DNA of 64,000 nt, taken from the NCBI GenBank assembly GCA_946406115.1, contig OX291548.1:4762373-4826372 (forward strand). Reading direction: 5' to 3'. Positions 1-11,197 of the stretch are shown piece after piece; position 1 is the first letter of the stretch, and each line of letters opens with the position of its first letter. This stretch comes from Apoda limacodes (lineage: Eukaryota > Arthropoda > Insecta > Lepidoptera > Limacodidae). Below the pieces are notes generated by a model that saw only the letters and a list, made by a program, of their open reading frames with translations, did not search any database and was not told the origin of the DNA. The position numbers were made by a program, and so were the translations under genes.

Positions 1-154
1 TATTAAGTATACAGAGGAAAGCAAACTAAAAATATAGGAAGCTCCATACGTATGAAATAGCAGGTTATTGTCGCGCCCTGGCGATCTAGTACATAAAGGA
101 TATTAGTTTTTTGAGAAAAATAACATAGTCGCACAGAGTCATTATCAACATCAT

Positions 155-330
155 ATCAGCTTATATTGATCCACTGCTGGACATAAGTCTCCAGCCTCCA
201 AAGGCCACCCTTTTAATGTTGTCGGTCCACTGGGCTGGTGGGTATCCTATGCTTCGCCTTACCGTACGCGGTCTCCACTGTAGGAAACGTCTGCTCCATC
301 GGCCATCGGCCCTCGGACAGACGTGACCAC
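155..330 (-). pseudogene. RTE-type LINE remnant, C-terminal end of reverse transcriptase ORF
   Basis: Read on the minus strand, this stretch gives RWSRRFLQWRPRTVRRSIG followed by a PPAQWTDNIKRVA-like run. This is the arginine/tryptophan-rich tail (GRWS..VLEWRPR...GRP..RWTDDI.RVAG) found at the C-terminus of RTE-clade LINE polyproteins. Only about 55 codons remain, with no RT core motifs and no start. It is a dead fragment. Related pieces lie at 46555-46850 (minus) and 57122-57240 (plus). The family call rests on motif memory, not on a search. Confidence 0.6.
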
Positions 331-2570
331 AAACAGTGTAATGAAGTAATATGCATTTTTTATACTATTGTGTAGAAATATTAAATTCTATTTTGTCCTT
401 GTAATATTCTCGCGTAATGTGTTTTTTCACAATACTCTTTTGCCATGAAAAATCAAACACGCATAAAAAATGACTGTGACAGGGCATTAGGGATATATCG
501 TGAAATCCATTTCAGGCAAAAACCCACATTTCGTAGATTTATATCCGTCGAAAAAGGAAATGTCCGGAGACATGGGCTTTTATTGAAACAAGTCCCATCA
601 CAGTAAATCTTGAGCCGTTTACAAGGAAAGTTTACTTTGACGTTACTTACAAATCTGTGATGAAATGGATTTATTCGTAAATATTTTATTTCCCTTTGTT
701 TGTCTTTTTTTTTTGGTAAAACATGTTTCACTATGCTCTACTCTACAAATGTAATTTTGACTTAAATCTGATGAAACAAATTTAAGCTCAGACTTTTTGT
801 AAAATACTCTCCATTTTACAAAAAGTTGCGACTCACAGAACATGTGCTTTTTGCGCCTTAGATCTCAAAAACTTAAAGATACATTAAGATAAGGCATATT
901 AACTTAAACGTAGTTTTCCCAACTTGCTAAAACGATACCTGACAGTTGTTCTTTTAGACTTTGGAAAGACCATTGCAAGAAGTGTTAAAAATTGATCCGT
1001 CCAGATTTCTTATTTCGCTAAGCTGTCTTAGTACTCTAGGAGTATGGGCCAGATCGTCTCCAAACGTTGTTATTGTATGTTAGTTAGCTGGTGGGTGGAT
1101 CTGTATTTAGTCTCATGATTGGGCTATTATAATTGTGTTTACCAAAATACTAAATTAGTTTCAATAAAGTCAATTAATTAAATATCATGCAGAAACGATA
1201 AGATGCACTACCGATTTCTAAGAAAAAGCCCGCAAAATTCTCATACCCAATTCCACACACATAAACACTCGCACAAACATTTACATCTGCTTAGAGAAGT
1301 CGCAGCTATCGATTGGCGAACAAAATTATAAAATCAGACTAAGGGTTGTGGAAATTTATAAAACAAACCCCTAAAAGCTGCAGTGTGCTTTGACTTTTAG
1401 ACCAAATATTTTTTTACAGAATATGTGTTAATATTAGGGATTTCTCAATAAACAACGAAACAAAACAAAATGTCGCAATGTAGCTTTAAGGCATCATTAA
1501 TGGCATCTGTTGAGGCCAGGTATATATGTATGTGTTTACTAAGCACCTAGTGCCCAAATAAAGGATTGCTCCCAGGATTTTAATTATCTTTCGGTGATCG
1601 CAGGGCTGAAGTATTTTAGTATGCAAACAGCGATGGCGACTATGAAAAGGTAAAATGTTGTTTGTAATGAAATCAGTGGTATGACGGTGGTTGCTCATTC
1701 TAATGTAAAAAGGATTTGTTATCTCACCAATATAAAAGACAGTACCGAATCGACATTCTAAAATGTAAACACAATGTTAAGTTTTAAAATTGACTGTTAA
1801 ATCCTTAACACGAAAAGCTTCTAACTTAAAAAGATTATAGTGTAAGCTCTATAATAAACCGGTAACCGGTACTGATGGTAAGGTAGCCGTGGTCTAACTT
1901 GCACTTAGTAGGTTTTCTTTTTACATAGATTTTATTGTGGCATCAAATTTACGCATTCCCAAAGTTATGACGCCGTGGTGACACAGCACTTTTTACTGCT
2001 GAAGGTCATCTGAAGGATAGTTATAATTACGGCAATAAGTTATGTATCTGTAAATATGAGATTTTTTTATTAATTCTTTGCCTGTATTACAATCGGTAAC
2101 GTTAACTCTTTATTGGTACTCAAAACGAGCTAACATTACTCTTTATGTGTCTATCTATCTGTGTCGCAACTGGTGTTTTGCATAGTGTCTAAAAAAACAC
2201 ATAGTAAAATAAATAACCCCAATCAATGCAAGGAGAGTATATTTCGTACCATGTACAAAATAACGCTTTTTCTTACCCGAGGGAAGAAGTTAGTTTCGAA
2301 AGCTTTTATATCGAGGGTTAGAAAACCCATTTTGTACTCGGTACAGCTTTTTCTACTACCTGAAAGTCCAATATAGTATTTAAAAAGTTAGTCGATATTA
2401 ATTTGTACTGAATTACCTTTAAAAAAATCGACACGGTTTCCCGCCAAAAATTTAGGTTTTTTATTAGAATAAATGACCAAGCGCCGCGTCGCGGCAGAAA
2501 GCGGCCAGCACCATATTCGCCGGTCTGTCGACCACCTGCTGGTGGACCGATTTGAGAAATTCTTTTGTTA
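331..2570. other. AT-rich non-coding stretch
   Basis: No gene is recognisable here on either strand. Open frames are short (under about 95 codons), lack known motifs and look random in composition. A small GC-rich patch lies at about 2480-2555. It has no coding signal that I can name and directly precedes the fold-back repeat. Confidence 0.5.
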
Positions 2571-3000
2571 TTAAAAAAGGTTATACATTGCAGGTGGTCC
2601 CATGTTATTATTGTGAATTTAAAACTAAAACTTTTGGAGAAAACAAATTTATGAATGTTAAGTCGGAACTGGTGACACGCCTTTTATGTTGATGATTTTA
2701 GTGTACAAGAAAAAAAACCAATACTTCACAGAAAAGAAAAAAAAAAAAAATCTTTTTAACAAAAAAAAAAACAACCGGCTTCAAAAAGATGCACTAAAAA
2801 GGTAAAAATAATTACTAATTTCTAAAAATCTGATCTGAATTACAGTTTGAAGTTGGTGTCTATGTAACAGTTTATAACACACTTTGCTGGCATGACACCA
2901 ATTTCAAACTGTAATTCAGATCAGAATTTTGGAAATTAGTAATAATTTTTACCTTTTTAGTGCATATTTTTGAAGCCGGTTGTTTTTTTTGTTAAAAAGT
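2571..3000. repeat. Dispersed repeat with fold-back end (family delta, copy 1)
   Basis: The first part (2571-2745) contains 'caggtggtcccatgttatta' and 'cgccttttatgttgatgatt'. The second part is a palindrome: 2750-2865 ('aaccggcttcaaaaagatgc', 'gtaaaaataattactaattt', 'aattacagtttgaagttggt') is repeated in reverse complement at 2885-2995. A second copy with the same two blocks, in the opposite orientation, is at 21287-21680. The pairing of a body with a long terminal hairpin suggests a non-autonomous DNA element, but I see no transposase and cannot fix its ends. Confidence 0.65.
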
Positions 3001-3004
3001 TTTT

Positions 3005-3174
3005 ATTCTTCTACGGCCGCGCTAAAAATATATCTGGCCACATCGAGTATGAAATGCAATTTCATAGGGTTTTTCGAACTGACCTGGGAGTTATTTCGCA
3101 CTTGGGTCTCAAAAAGTTTGATTTTCGAAACTGAGTATGTATTTTTCTTCTACGGCCGCGCTAAAAATATATCT
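3005..3174 (+). repeat. 139-bp tandem repeat, first unit and start of second
   Basis: 'ctacggccgcgctaaaaata' begins at 3011 and again at 3150, a period of 139 bp. The unit also carries 'gagtatgaaatgcaattt' and 'gtctcaaaaagtttgatttt'. The second unit is interrupted at 3174 by a LINE insertion and resumes at about 3827. The origin of the unit is unknown. It directly abuts the fold-back repeat and may be part of the same element. Confidence 0.7.
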
Positions 3175-3826
3175 TTTTTTTTTTTTTTTTTTTTTATACC
3201 ACTAAGGTGGCAAACAAGCCTACGGTCCGCCTGATGGTAAGCGGTCACCGTAGCCTATGGACGCTTGCAACACCAGGGGCATCACTCGCGCGTTGCCGAC
3301 CCTTCAGAAATCTAATAATTTCTTTTTTGAAGAACCCCATACTGTAGTCCTTAGAGAAAACCTTGGCAGGGAGCTCATTCCACAACCCAAGGGTTCGCGG
3401 GAGGAAGTTTCTCTGAAACCGCACTGTTCGCGACCATTTTGGTTCCAAAGTGTGAGAATGAATTCCCTGTCGATGGCGAGCGGTGCGATGGTAGAAAGTA
3501 GCCGTGGGCATCACTTCGAACAATTCCTCAGAACACAATCCATTGTACAAGCGGTAGAACACACACAGGGAGGCAAAGTCTCTCCTCAGACTTAAGGGCT
3601 CGATACCGCAAGTGAGTTTGGGATCGTCGACAATTCTCACAGCCCGTCGTTGAACCGAGTCAAAAGGTCCAAGCTGGTATCCGGGTGCACCCGCCCAGAG
3701 ATGGCAGCAGTACTCCATATGGGGCCGGACTTGCGACTTGTAAAGTAGCAACCTTTGCCCCGACGTGAAGTACTGCTTCGCTCGGTTGAGTACACCAAGT
3801 TTTTTGGACGCCAGCTTTACCTATAT
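3175..3826 (-). mobile_element. LINE A fragment, 5'-truncated (copy 0)
   Basis: This is a minus-strand, 5'-truncated copy of the LINE found intact at 7378-11019. It starts with a poly-T run (the element's poly-A tail) and the conserved tail 'accactaaggtggcaaacaa', and runs into the C-terminal 168 codons of the ORF (3751-3245), which still read open. Its 5' break is at the 'ggtaaagctggcg' point of the full copy. It sits inside the second unit of a 139-bp tandem repeat. 'tatatct' flanks it on both sides (3168-3174 and 3827-3833), a likely 7-bp target duplication. Confidence 0.9.
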
Positions 3827-3960
3827 TATATCTGGCCATATTGAGTATGAAATGCAATTTACCTGGGGTTTTTTTTACACTGGGGTCTCAAAAAGTTCGA
3901 TTACTTTAAAACTGAGTATGTATTGAACTCTAGAACTTCTTATTGCAGGTAGTAGAAAAA
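3827..3960 (+). repeat. Remainder of interrupted tandem repeat unit
   Basis: 'tatatctggccatattgagt' followed by 'atgaaatgcaattt' and 'ggggtctcaaaaagttcgat' continues the unit broken at 3174. It then diverges beyond 'ctgagtatgtatt'. It supports the idea that the LINE at 3175-3826 inserted after the duplication. Confidence 0.65.
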
Positions 3961-6085
3961 CATTTTTTATTTAATTTTTTTTCGCACTTATTACTCGAAG
4001 ACTTAAAAAAAATGCTTTATATAATATGTATCTATATATCGTCTTAAAAAACAAATATATGAAACATTGATTCAGCAACAATTACTCCCCTGATAAACTT
4101 TGTTAATTTCCATTATTCTCATTTCCAAAAAACTTACATATGCATTTATAATAATGTGTATACGTAAACAGAATAAATCTAAATATAGACATAACCAGAA
4201 ATTACATGCTTTGTTTCAGTAAACAAGCTTTAAAAGGTAATACGATACATTCAGTGACTTTATTTCAGACAATTTGAGTCTACCGCGATGCGAAGAGTGG
4301 AAAATAAACACCCTCTGAAATATATCTCCTGTCGAATTCTGTAAACTTGGTAAAAGCAAGTCAGTTTGCACAGGAAAGTTTTGTTTGAGCTTTCTTACTG
4401 TATTGTATTTCAAGATATTTCAAGACTTTTCTTAAAGCGAAGTGTAAAATATATTAACCGAAGATGAATTATAGATTTTTGAAAATGAATACTTTGTATG
4501 TACCGACAATTATGTCTGAAAATAAAGATTATTATTATTATTATAATAATTTCGGTATATCAGGATTGTAGGGTATAATTCGTAGAGGAATTGCAATTAT
4601 TATTTATGAATTTCGTATTGTTTTGAGTATATCAAGCTAAAATTGTCTATTGGCGTCGCTAAACCCACTGAAATATTCATAGATCTTTTTTTATTGTGTC
4701 CGAATGGCCGCTTAGTGATGCTTGAAACTTGCGTGTACTTAATTAAACAAAAATGTGCAATATTTCTCACAAAGTTATAAAAACCAACAAACCAGCATTC
4801 ATAGTCGCTTCATCTGCCAAGACACATTATCTAAACAAAAGCTTTAGAAATGCAGAAACTCAAACAATAATAGATATTCTTAAGTAGAAGCTTAATGACA
4901 AAGTTTAAAATTGCCTCATAAGTTTCGTAGAAAAAAATTAATGCAAACCAAATGTCTAAAAACCTTAACTACATCATCTAGGGTGCCACCAGTTACAAAA
5001 AATTATACAAACGACCGCCCGTCTTATGACCCACCACAAACAAGCGCACTATTTTCGATCTCTCCTTCCAGGAATTAAAACAAAATTTGTAAATAATGGT
5101 TAAACGCCTCCCGGCTATTTTTATTTCTGCATTTAACATTAATCTTTGTATTGCAGCATTACAACATATTTTAGCACAAGTAAGTAAGTAAGTCGCCTAG
5201 CCAATAAGGGACCTAGGACCGAAGCGGAAATAAAATTGTAGGATGCAATAGATCTTCTTTTTCGGGACATCGTCCAAAATCAGGATTATTCAATTTAGAT
5301 AAAATATCTTTTGTTTAAATTATTGAAGTTATATCTTTATTTTTGTTCTTTATTAGTTAAAAATTCTCCTAATTGAATTTGTGGTGAAAAAATTAGTGTA
5401 GTGTTCTGCAAAAGCCGTAAACGAGCTAAGTAGTTTAGATCTGTTGTTGTTATAGCGGTTATACAAATTATTTATAACTATAATAAACTAACTCGACAGT
5501 TTTCACCGGTGAATAATTCAAATTTTGGTAAAATAAATATCAAGTCATTTCTTTGAGGTGACGAGATTCCAGCCGATCGCTGGAACCTTTGATTTGTGAG
5601 ATATATTTTCTTTAACTTGGAATTTAAAATGCTCTATTTGTTTGTTTTATGTGTTAATCTAAGTATTTGTAATAAGTTTTAACCGCCCAAAAGGAAGTTG
5701 TTTGAAAGTTGGAGTTTTTCCTCCCTTTTAGGGTTTTAGGAAAATACAACCTTAACTGCTGCCCAAACCAGTTAGTTAAGAAAAAAAAGTCAAAGTTGCG
5801 ATACTAAATTTTTCTCTCTTGCTTCGGATAATATAAAAGTAAAGTAGTTTTCGTTTAGTTCCTGGTTTTCTTTAATTTCCTTTTTTTCACGTATATGAGT
5901 TGATACAAGGTGCATCTACCTATGAATTTAATTAATCAGTCAGTTCTCGTAAGATACGCATTCAGGTTTATATATCAAGGACTTACAAAAGGGGGAACCG
6001 TTATAATATAGAAAGTAAATTGTTCAATAGACATTTGTGTATTATTATTTCACTATAACAACGAGCTTCTGGCTATCGGTAAACA
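3961..6085. other. AT-rich non-coding stretch with short simple repeats
   Basis: No coding region or RNA gene is recognised. Short simple runs occur: (ATT/ATA)n at about 4529-4550 and a 'taag' run near 5180-5195. The rest shows no structure that I can name. Confidence 0.5.
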
Positions 6086-6240
6086 AATTTGCCCTTGCTG
6101 AGTTTCTTGCCGGTTCTTCTCAGTACAAGGTCTCCCGCCCTGTAGACTTACGAACCGATGGCGTAGTGACATTCATAAGTGCTCAATTATTGTAGCCTAA
6201 ACTGAATAAATTATATTGAATTTGAATTTGAATTATATAA
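6086..6240 (+). repeat. Dispersed repeat, LINE 3'-tail-like
   Basis: 'tgctgagtttcttgccggtt' followed by 'cttctcagtacaaggtctcc' and ending in 'gaataaattatattgaattt' plus a (gaattt)n-like tail resembles a tail sequence seen at many loci in lepidopteran genomes. It lacks coding sequence. The assignment to a LINE 3' end is from recollection of the motif and is tentative. Confidence 0.45.
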
Positions 6241-6461
6241 AATAAACTACCACGCATAATAGATAGATATCTCTTCTTTAACGATATTGTATTGACTGAC
6301 AGTCTTCCTACTATAAGAATTAGAGCAGGACTGAGGGTTTGACAATCGATTTTTCTTCTCATAATAAATAAAATGTACCTTAAAAGAAATGATCATTAAA
6401 ATCTTGATTGGCCAATCAAGACGGACGGACGTTTCCAGCTCACAACTGATGGCGGCTCCAC

Positions 6462-6492
6462 ACACACACACACACATTTATATATATATAAA
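6462..6492. repeat. (CA)n then (TA)n microsatellite
   Basis: A run of alternating CA is followed by 'tttatatatatata'. It makes a false open frame of repeated Cys-Val on the minus strand. Confidence 0.9.
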
Positions 6493-6844
6493 TGAACCCC
6501 CATGGGTTTCGGGCAATGGGGTCTAGCACAATGACCCTAATAAAGAGAGAATCTATCCATTTTGCCTCAGAGTCGTATAAGGATACGATACTGCCGAAAT
6601 CTCTGGTTTAAGTTACAATCTTCGTCAATATCTATTGTTCTCTTTTTAATTGATCACTGAATACGTTGATAAATTACAAAACCGATAACTGTTAATACTC
6701 ATTGTAAAAGTAACTGTAAGTATAGCGCAACTTGCAACAATAGAAGCTTAATCACTGTTCAAGTTATTTAAACAACAAGTAACGGTCTTTTTTCAAAAAT
6801 ACCTACAAGAACTGACTGATACGGAAAATATCTAGACGCAGGGT

Positions 6845-7243
6845 CAGATACCCACTCCTTTTTAGGAATCCGTAGTCAACAAGGAACCCTTATAGTTTCG
6901 CTATGTCCGTCCGTCCGTCCGTACGTCTGTCTGTCCGCGGCTTAGTTCAAAAACTTTTAATACGAGAAAGCTTTAAATTTGGCAGAGATATACACATTGA
7001 TCAAGCCGACAAAGTGGTAGAAAAAAATCTTTGAAAAATATTTTTTTTAGGGTACCTCCCCTACACGTGAAGTGGGTACGTAATTTTTTTTTCTTGTCTA
7101 CCCCATCGTGTGGGGTATCGTAGGATAGGAGTTTAGGGCTCAGTTTGCGAAACATTTAGCTTTAAAGTACTAATTTTTGTTAGAGTCAAGGTCCCCTCTA
7201 CCAGCGAAAGTATGTACCGACACGCACTTGGCCGGTTTTTAAA
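6845..7243 (-). repeat. Dispersed repeat alpha
   Basis: The left end has 'ccgtagtcaacaaggaaccc' and a run of 'gtccgtccgtccgt'. The right end is 'gacacgcacttggccggttt', the reverse complement of the 'ggccaagtgcgagtcggac' motif seen at 29932 and 62113. These two motif sets also bound the other copies. No protein is encoded. This is an abundant lepidopteran repeat type, and its transposition class is not evident from this window. Confidence 0.65.
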
Positions 7244-7377
7244 ATAGACGATTACGAAAATTATTAAGGTCTACAGGACTGAACTCCGAGTGCGAGCGAC
7301 GTTTATTTATTCAAAATAACTTGACATAATATTTAGGTAAACAATTCAGCTAGGCATCCAACAAGAGACTAATATTT

Positions 7378-7985
7378 TTAAGAGAGGTAGGGCACTGCAA
7401 GTATTCGCTCGAATAAGCTGCCCGAACAAATAAAGCGGGGCATAGCGAGTACTTGCTCGAATGAGCGGCCCGAACTGGGGAAGTACCTCCACCTTACAGA
7501 AAACCGCGGCCACAATAACACTAACATTGAGTAGTGTTGTGTTCCTGGCGGTGAGTAAGGTTGCCAGAGCTCTCTCTTTGAGGATTCGCTGCGCGGACAG
7601 CGGAGGACCGACGGTGCTTGTTGCTGTCATTGCTCGGCGTAGACGCGGCGTGCTGGTTCGGCGGTCAGGGAGACCTGATGAAACGGCTGACCGCTGGCCG
7701 CCCGCAGGTTGAACGGGTTCCCGAACCCAGGGATCACTTAATCTCCGCCCTGGGAGGCTGATCCACCAACCTGTGTAAAGTCTCTGAAGTAGTAGTCGTG
7801 CCGGAGAAGGAGACCGGAGTGGACCCGGCTACTACAACAGAGGGGGATCAGGGGCCCTTCCGCCCGCCGTGCCAGCAACCGCATCATCTGTGTTGAGCTT
7901 CGGCAGTCTTAGTACCGCAACTTTTTGTCTTCTAAGCTGTCTGTGCAGTGAATCCTCATCCGTAGTCTAAGTTACTTCAAACAAA
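7378..7985 (+). promoter_or_regulatory. LINE A 5' leader, candidate internal promoter
   Basis: This GC-rich leader precedes the LINE A ORF and is almost identical to 11198-11805. LINEs of this group usually carry an RNA polymerase II promoter within the 5' untranslated region, starting at the first base. Here no TATA box is obvious at the boundary. An 83-codon open frame (7461-7712) lies inside but has no gag or zinc-knuckle motif, so I do not call it ORF1. A promoter role is inferred from the family and not shown by a motif. Confidence 0.4.
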
Positions 7986-10952
7986 ATGGCCAGGAACAGA
8001 AAAAAGAAAAGAGTTTTGACAGCGGTTACTCCATCCACATATAATGTAGATTTTTGCAACATAAGGGGTATTCACGCAAATCTTAACGCAGTCCATCACC
8101 ATCTCGAGACTACGCAGCCAACCATTCTTTTTCTAACGGAGACGCAGATATCCTGCCCGGCCGACACATCATACCTTCGTTATCCCGGCTACAAACTCGA
8201 GCACAATTTTTTGAGTCGTGCCGGTGTATGTATGTTCGTCCGGGAGGATATCTGCTGTCGCCGACTTCATAGCCTTGAAGACAGGGACCTGTCGATATTG
8301 TGGGTGCGCGTAGATCATGGGGGCCACACTCGTATCTATGCGTGCCTATACAGGTCTCATAGCGGTGACACGGACGTAACTCGACTCTTCACGCACCTGA
8401 GTTTGACGACTGACAAAGTTCTAGAGCAATATCCTACAGCAGAAGTAGTTATTTTGGGAGACTTTAACGCCCACCATCGTGAGTGGCTCAGTTCTCGAAC
8501 CAATAACTATGCAGGGATATCTGCTCATGAATTTGCTCTGACCTATGGATTCTCTCAGCTGGTACTTTCTCCAACGAGAATACCAGATATAGAGGACCAT
8601 ACAAGCTCCTTACTGGACCTTCTGCTGACTACACGTCCGGATGGATACTCCGTCTCAGTGGATGCGCCTCTTGGCTCCTCGGACCACTGTCTCATCCGGA
8701 CTCGATTGTCATGCACACAACCCGATCCTTCTGGGCCAACTAATTGGCGTCGTGTGTGGCATTATAAGTCGGCAGACTGGGATGGATTGCGAGAATTCTA
8801 TGCATCGTACCCGTGGAGGCAGATCTGCTATAGCTCAGAAGATCCTGACGTCTGCGCAGCCGCAGTCACTGAGACAATCCTCGCTGGTATGGAATGTTTC
8901 ATTCCTAACCTGCGAGTAGCTGCCGGCGTCAAAAAACGACCGTGGTTTAATAGGCCTTGCAGAGAAGCTAAAATTCTTAAGCAAACTGCGTATGAGGCTT
9001 GGACCACGGCTCGTAATAATAAGGATCCGAATATTTCTGAGTTAAAACGCAAATTAAATGCTGCCTCGAGGTTCAGTAAGAAAGCAACTGCCAGAGCAAA
9101 ATTCCAATTCATCGGCAAAATAGGTGGGCGACTTGCGAGCTATCCTTCTGGGAGTCGTGCTTTCTGGTCGCTTGCTAAAGCTGCCGAGGGGAACTTCTGC
9201 CAGTCGTCATTACCACCACTGCGAAAGACCGATGGTGACTTGGCCCACAGTGCAAAAGAGAAAGCCGATCTATTGGGCAGTCTCTTTGCCTCTAACTCGA
9301 ATGTGAACGACGAAGGCGCTGTACCACCTACTTTACCGTGGTGCGGTAAGACCATGCCGGAAATCACTATAACACAGCGCGAGGTCCGGCGGGCGTTGCT
9401 TTCCCTAGACGTTCATAAGTCGAGTGGGCCAGACGGCATACCAGCAGTGGTGCTTAAGCAGTGTGCTCCTGAGTTATGTCCTGTACTCACGCGCCTCTTC
9501 ACGCTTTCCTACCACACTAGGCAATTTCCGTCTTCATGGAAGACTGCAAATGTGCACCCGGTGCCCAAAAAGGGCGATAGATCAGATCCATCGAATTATA
9601 GGCCTATCGCTATAACCTCTCTCCTCTCCAAGGTGATGGAGCGTGTGATCAACACACAGCTTTTGAGATACCTAGAAAAACACGACCTGATCAGTGACCG
9701 TCAATATGGCTTCCGCCACGGTCCCTCAACTGGTGACCTTCTAGTGTATCTCACACACCGATGGGCACTAGCCATTGAGAGTCAGGGGGAGGCATTGGCA
9801 TGTAGCCTAGACATAGCGAAGGCGTTCGATCGGGTCTGGCACCGGGGTCTTCTATCGAAGTTGCCTTCTTACGGAGTGCCCGAGGGTTTGTGCAAATGGG
9901 TGGCTAGCTTTTTGTCCGGCAGAAGCATACGAGCCGTAGTTGACGGTAGTTGCTCTGATAGCATGGACATTAATGCTGGTGTCCCGCAAGGCTCTGTGCT
10001 GTCTCCTACGCTGTTTCTACTGCACATCAATGATATGTTGGACATCAACAACATACATTGCTATGCAGATGACAGTACTGGAGACGCTTATTACACGGGC
10101 CGTGCAAGCATCCCACGTTCCGTTGTGGAGGAAAAGCGTGAAGAACTTGTGTCTCAAATCGAGATCGGTCTGTCCAAGGTCTCTGACTGGGGGCGGGAAA
10201 ACTTGGTCCGATTCAACCCTTCAAAGACACAAGTCTGCGCGTTCACCGCTAAGAAAACCCCATTCACTGTAGTCCCACAATTCCAGAACACTCCCCTCTC
10301 CATCTCCAAGAGCATTGGGATCCTTGGCGTTGACATCTCCAGCGATGTTCAGTTCCGAGATCATTTGCTAGGCAAGGTAAAGCTGGCGTCCAAAAAACTT
10401 GGTGTACTCAACAGAGCGAAGCAGTACTTCACGTCGGAGCAAAGGTTGCTACTTTACAAGTCGCAAGTCCGGCCCCATATGGAGTACTGCTGCCATCTCT
10501 GGGCGGGTGCACCCGGATACCAGCTTGGCCCTTTTGACTCGGTTCAACGACGGGCTGTGAGAATTGTCGACGATCCCAAACTCACTTGCGGTATCGAACC
10601 CTTAAGTCTGAGGAGAGACTTTGCCTCCCTGTGTGTGTTCTACCGCTTGTACAATGGATTGTGTTCTGAGGAATTGTTCGAAATGATGCCTACGGCTACT
10701 TTCTACCATCGCACCGCTCGCCATCGACAGGGAATTCATTCTCACACTTTGGAACCAAAATGGTCGCGAACAGTGCGGTTTCAGAGAAACTTCCTCCCGC
10801 GAACCCTTGGGTTGTGGAATGAGCTCCCTGCCAAGGTTTTCTCTAAGGACTACAGTATGGGGTTCTTCAAAAAAGAAGTTATTAGATTTCTGAAGGGTCG
10901 GCAACGCGCGAGTGATGCCCCTGGTGTTGCAAGCGTCCATAGGCTACGGTGA
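7986..10952 (+). CDS. LINE A endonuclease-reverse transcriptase, intact
   Basis: This 988-residue protein would nick target DNA and copy the element's RNA at the nick. The N-terminal endonuclease/exonuclease/phosphatase domain spans about 15-240. It has NIRG near 20, the catalytic FLTETQ glutamate near 50, GDFN with D159, and SSDHC with D233 and H234. The RT lies at about 480-760: VHPVPKKGDRSDPSNYRPI, motif A SLDIAKAFD with D609, motif B GVPQGS from G665, and motif C YADD at 693-696. The C-terminal part (to 988) matches the decayed copies elsewhere in the window. All key residues are present, with no stop or frameshift. The ATG lies in a short 'aaacaaaATGGCC' context typical of insect starts and is shared with copy 2. 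No RNase H and no C-terminal CCHC knuckle were seen. It may still be active, and its mRNA would be the element itself. Confidence 0.94.
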   Translation: MARNRKKKRVLTAVTPSTYNVDFCNIRGIHANLNAVHHHLETTQPTILFLTETQISCPADTSYLRYPGYKLEHNFLSRAGVCMFVREDICCRRLHSLEDRDLSILWVRVDHGGHTRIYACLYRSHSGDTDVTRLFTHLSLTTDKVLEQYPTAEVVILGDFNAHHREWLSSRTNNYAGISAHEFALTYGFSQLVLSPTRIPDIEDHTSSLLDLLLTTRPDGYSVSVDAPLGSSDHCLIRTRLSCTQPDPSGPTNWRRVWHYKSADWDGLREFYASYPWRQICYSSEDPDVCAAAVTETILAGMECFIPNLRVAAGVKKRPWFNRPCREAKILKQTAYEAWTTARNNKDPNISELKRKLNAASRFSKKATARAKFQFIGKIGGRLASYPSGSRAFWSLAKAAEGNFCQSSLPPLRKTDGDLAHSAKEKADLLGSLFASNSNVNDEGAVPPTLPWCGKTMPEITITQREVRRALLSLDVHKSSGPDGIPAVVLKQCAPELCPVLTRLFTLSYHTRQFPSSWKTANVHPVPKKGDRSDPSNYRPIAITSLLSKVMERVINTQLLRYLEKHDLISDRQYGFRHGPSTGDLLVYLTHRWALAIESQGEALACSLDIAKAFDRVWHRGLLSKLPSYGVPEGLCKWVASFLSGRSIRAVVDGSCSDSMDINAGVPQGSVLSPTLFLLHINDMLDINNIHCYADDSTGDAYYTGRASIPRSVVEEKREELVSQIEIGLSKVSDWGRENLVRFNPSKTQVCAFTAKKTPFTVVPQFQNTPLSISKSIGILGVDISSDVQFRDHLLGKVKLASKKLGVLNRAKQYFTSEQRLLLYKSQVRPHMEYCCHLWAGAPGYQLGPFDSVQRRAVRIVDDPKLTCGIEPLSLRRDFASLCVFYRLYNGLCSEELFEMMPTATFYHRTARHRQGIHSHTLEPKWSRTVRFQRNFLPRTLGLWNELPAKVFSKDYSMGFFKKEVIRFLKGRQRASDAPGVASVHRLR

Positions 10953-11197
10953 CCGCTTACCATCAGGCGGACCGTAGGCTTGTTTGCCACCTTAGTGGTA
11001 TAAAAAAAAAAAAAAAAAATCTTCTAAGTACGTCTGGGTCCATCACACCACGTCCATAGGGGACTTAAACATTCCTGCTAAATCGGGAATAGAATCTATG
11101 TCAAAAACGACATAAATTAAAGCCTTGCTTAGTAATAGTTGATTTGTATCTTATATATAACTTGTTTTAATACAGTACTAATCTATTCATGTAGTAA

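Larger units (their letters stand above)
7378..11019 (+). mobile_element. Full-length LINE A, copy 1
   Basis: This non-LTR retrotransposon is about 3.64 kb long. It has a roughly 608-bp 5' leader, one 988-codon ORF with apurinic-type endonuclease and reverse transcriptase, a very short 3' region ('gtttgccaccttagtggtat') and a poly-A tail. Its 5' boundary 'agagaggtagggcactgcaa' is at the same position relative to the ORF as in copy 2 (the start-to-ORF distance is identical, 608 bp), so both look complete at the 5' end. No ORF1 is visible in the leader. I could not find a clear target-site duplication. The clade is jockey/CR1-like on RT motifs. The exact family name was not determined. Confidence 0.93.

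Noticed and set aside
7461..7712. An 83-codon frame in the LINE A leader as an ORF1
   Set aside because: It has no gag, zinc-knuckle or coiled-coil feature. Conservation in copy 2 only reflects the near identity of the two copies.
7360..11040. A target-site duplication for LINE A copy 1
   Set aside because: The flanks ('actaatattttt' and 'tcttctaagtac') share no convincing direct repeat. For copy 2 only 'taatt' is shared, which is too short.
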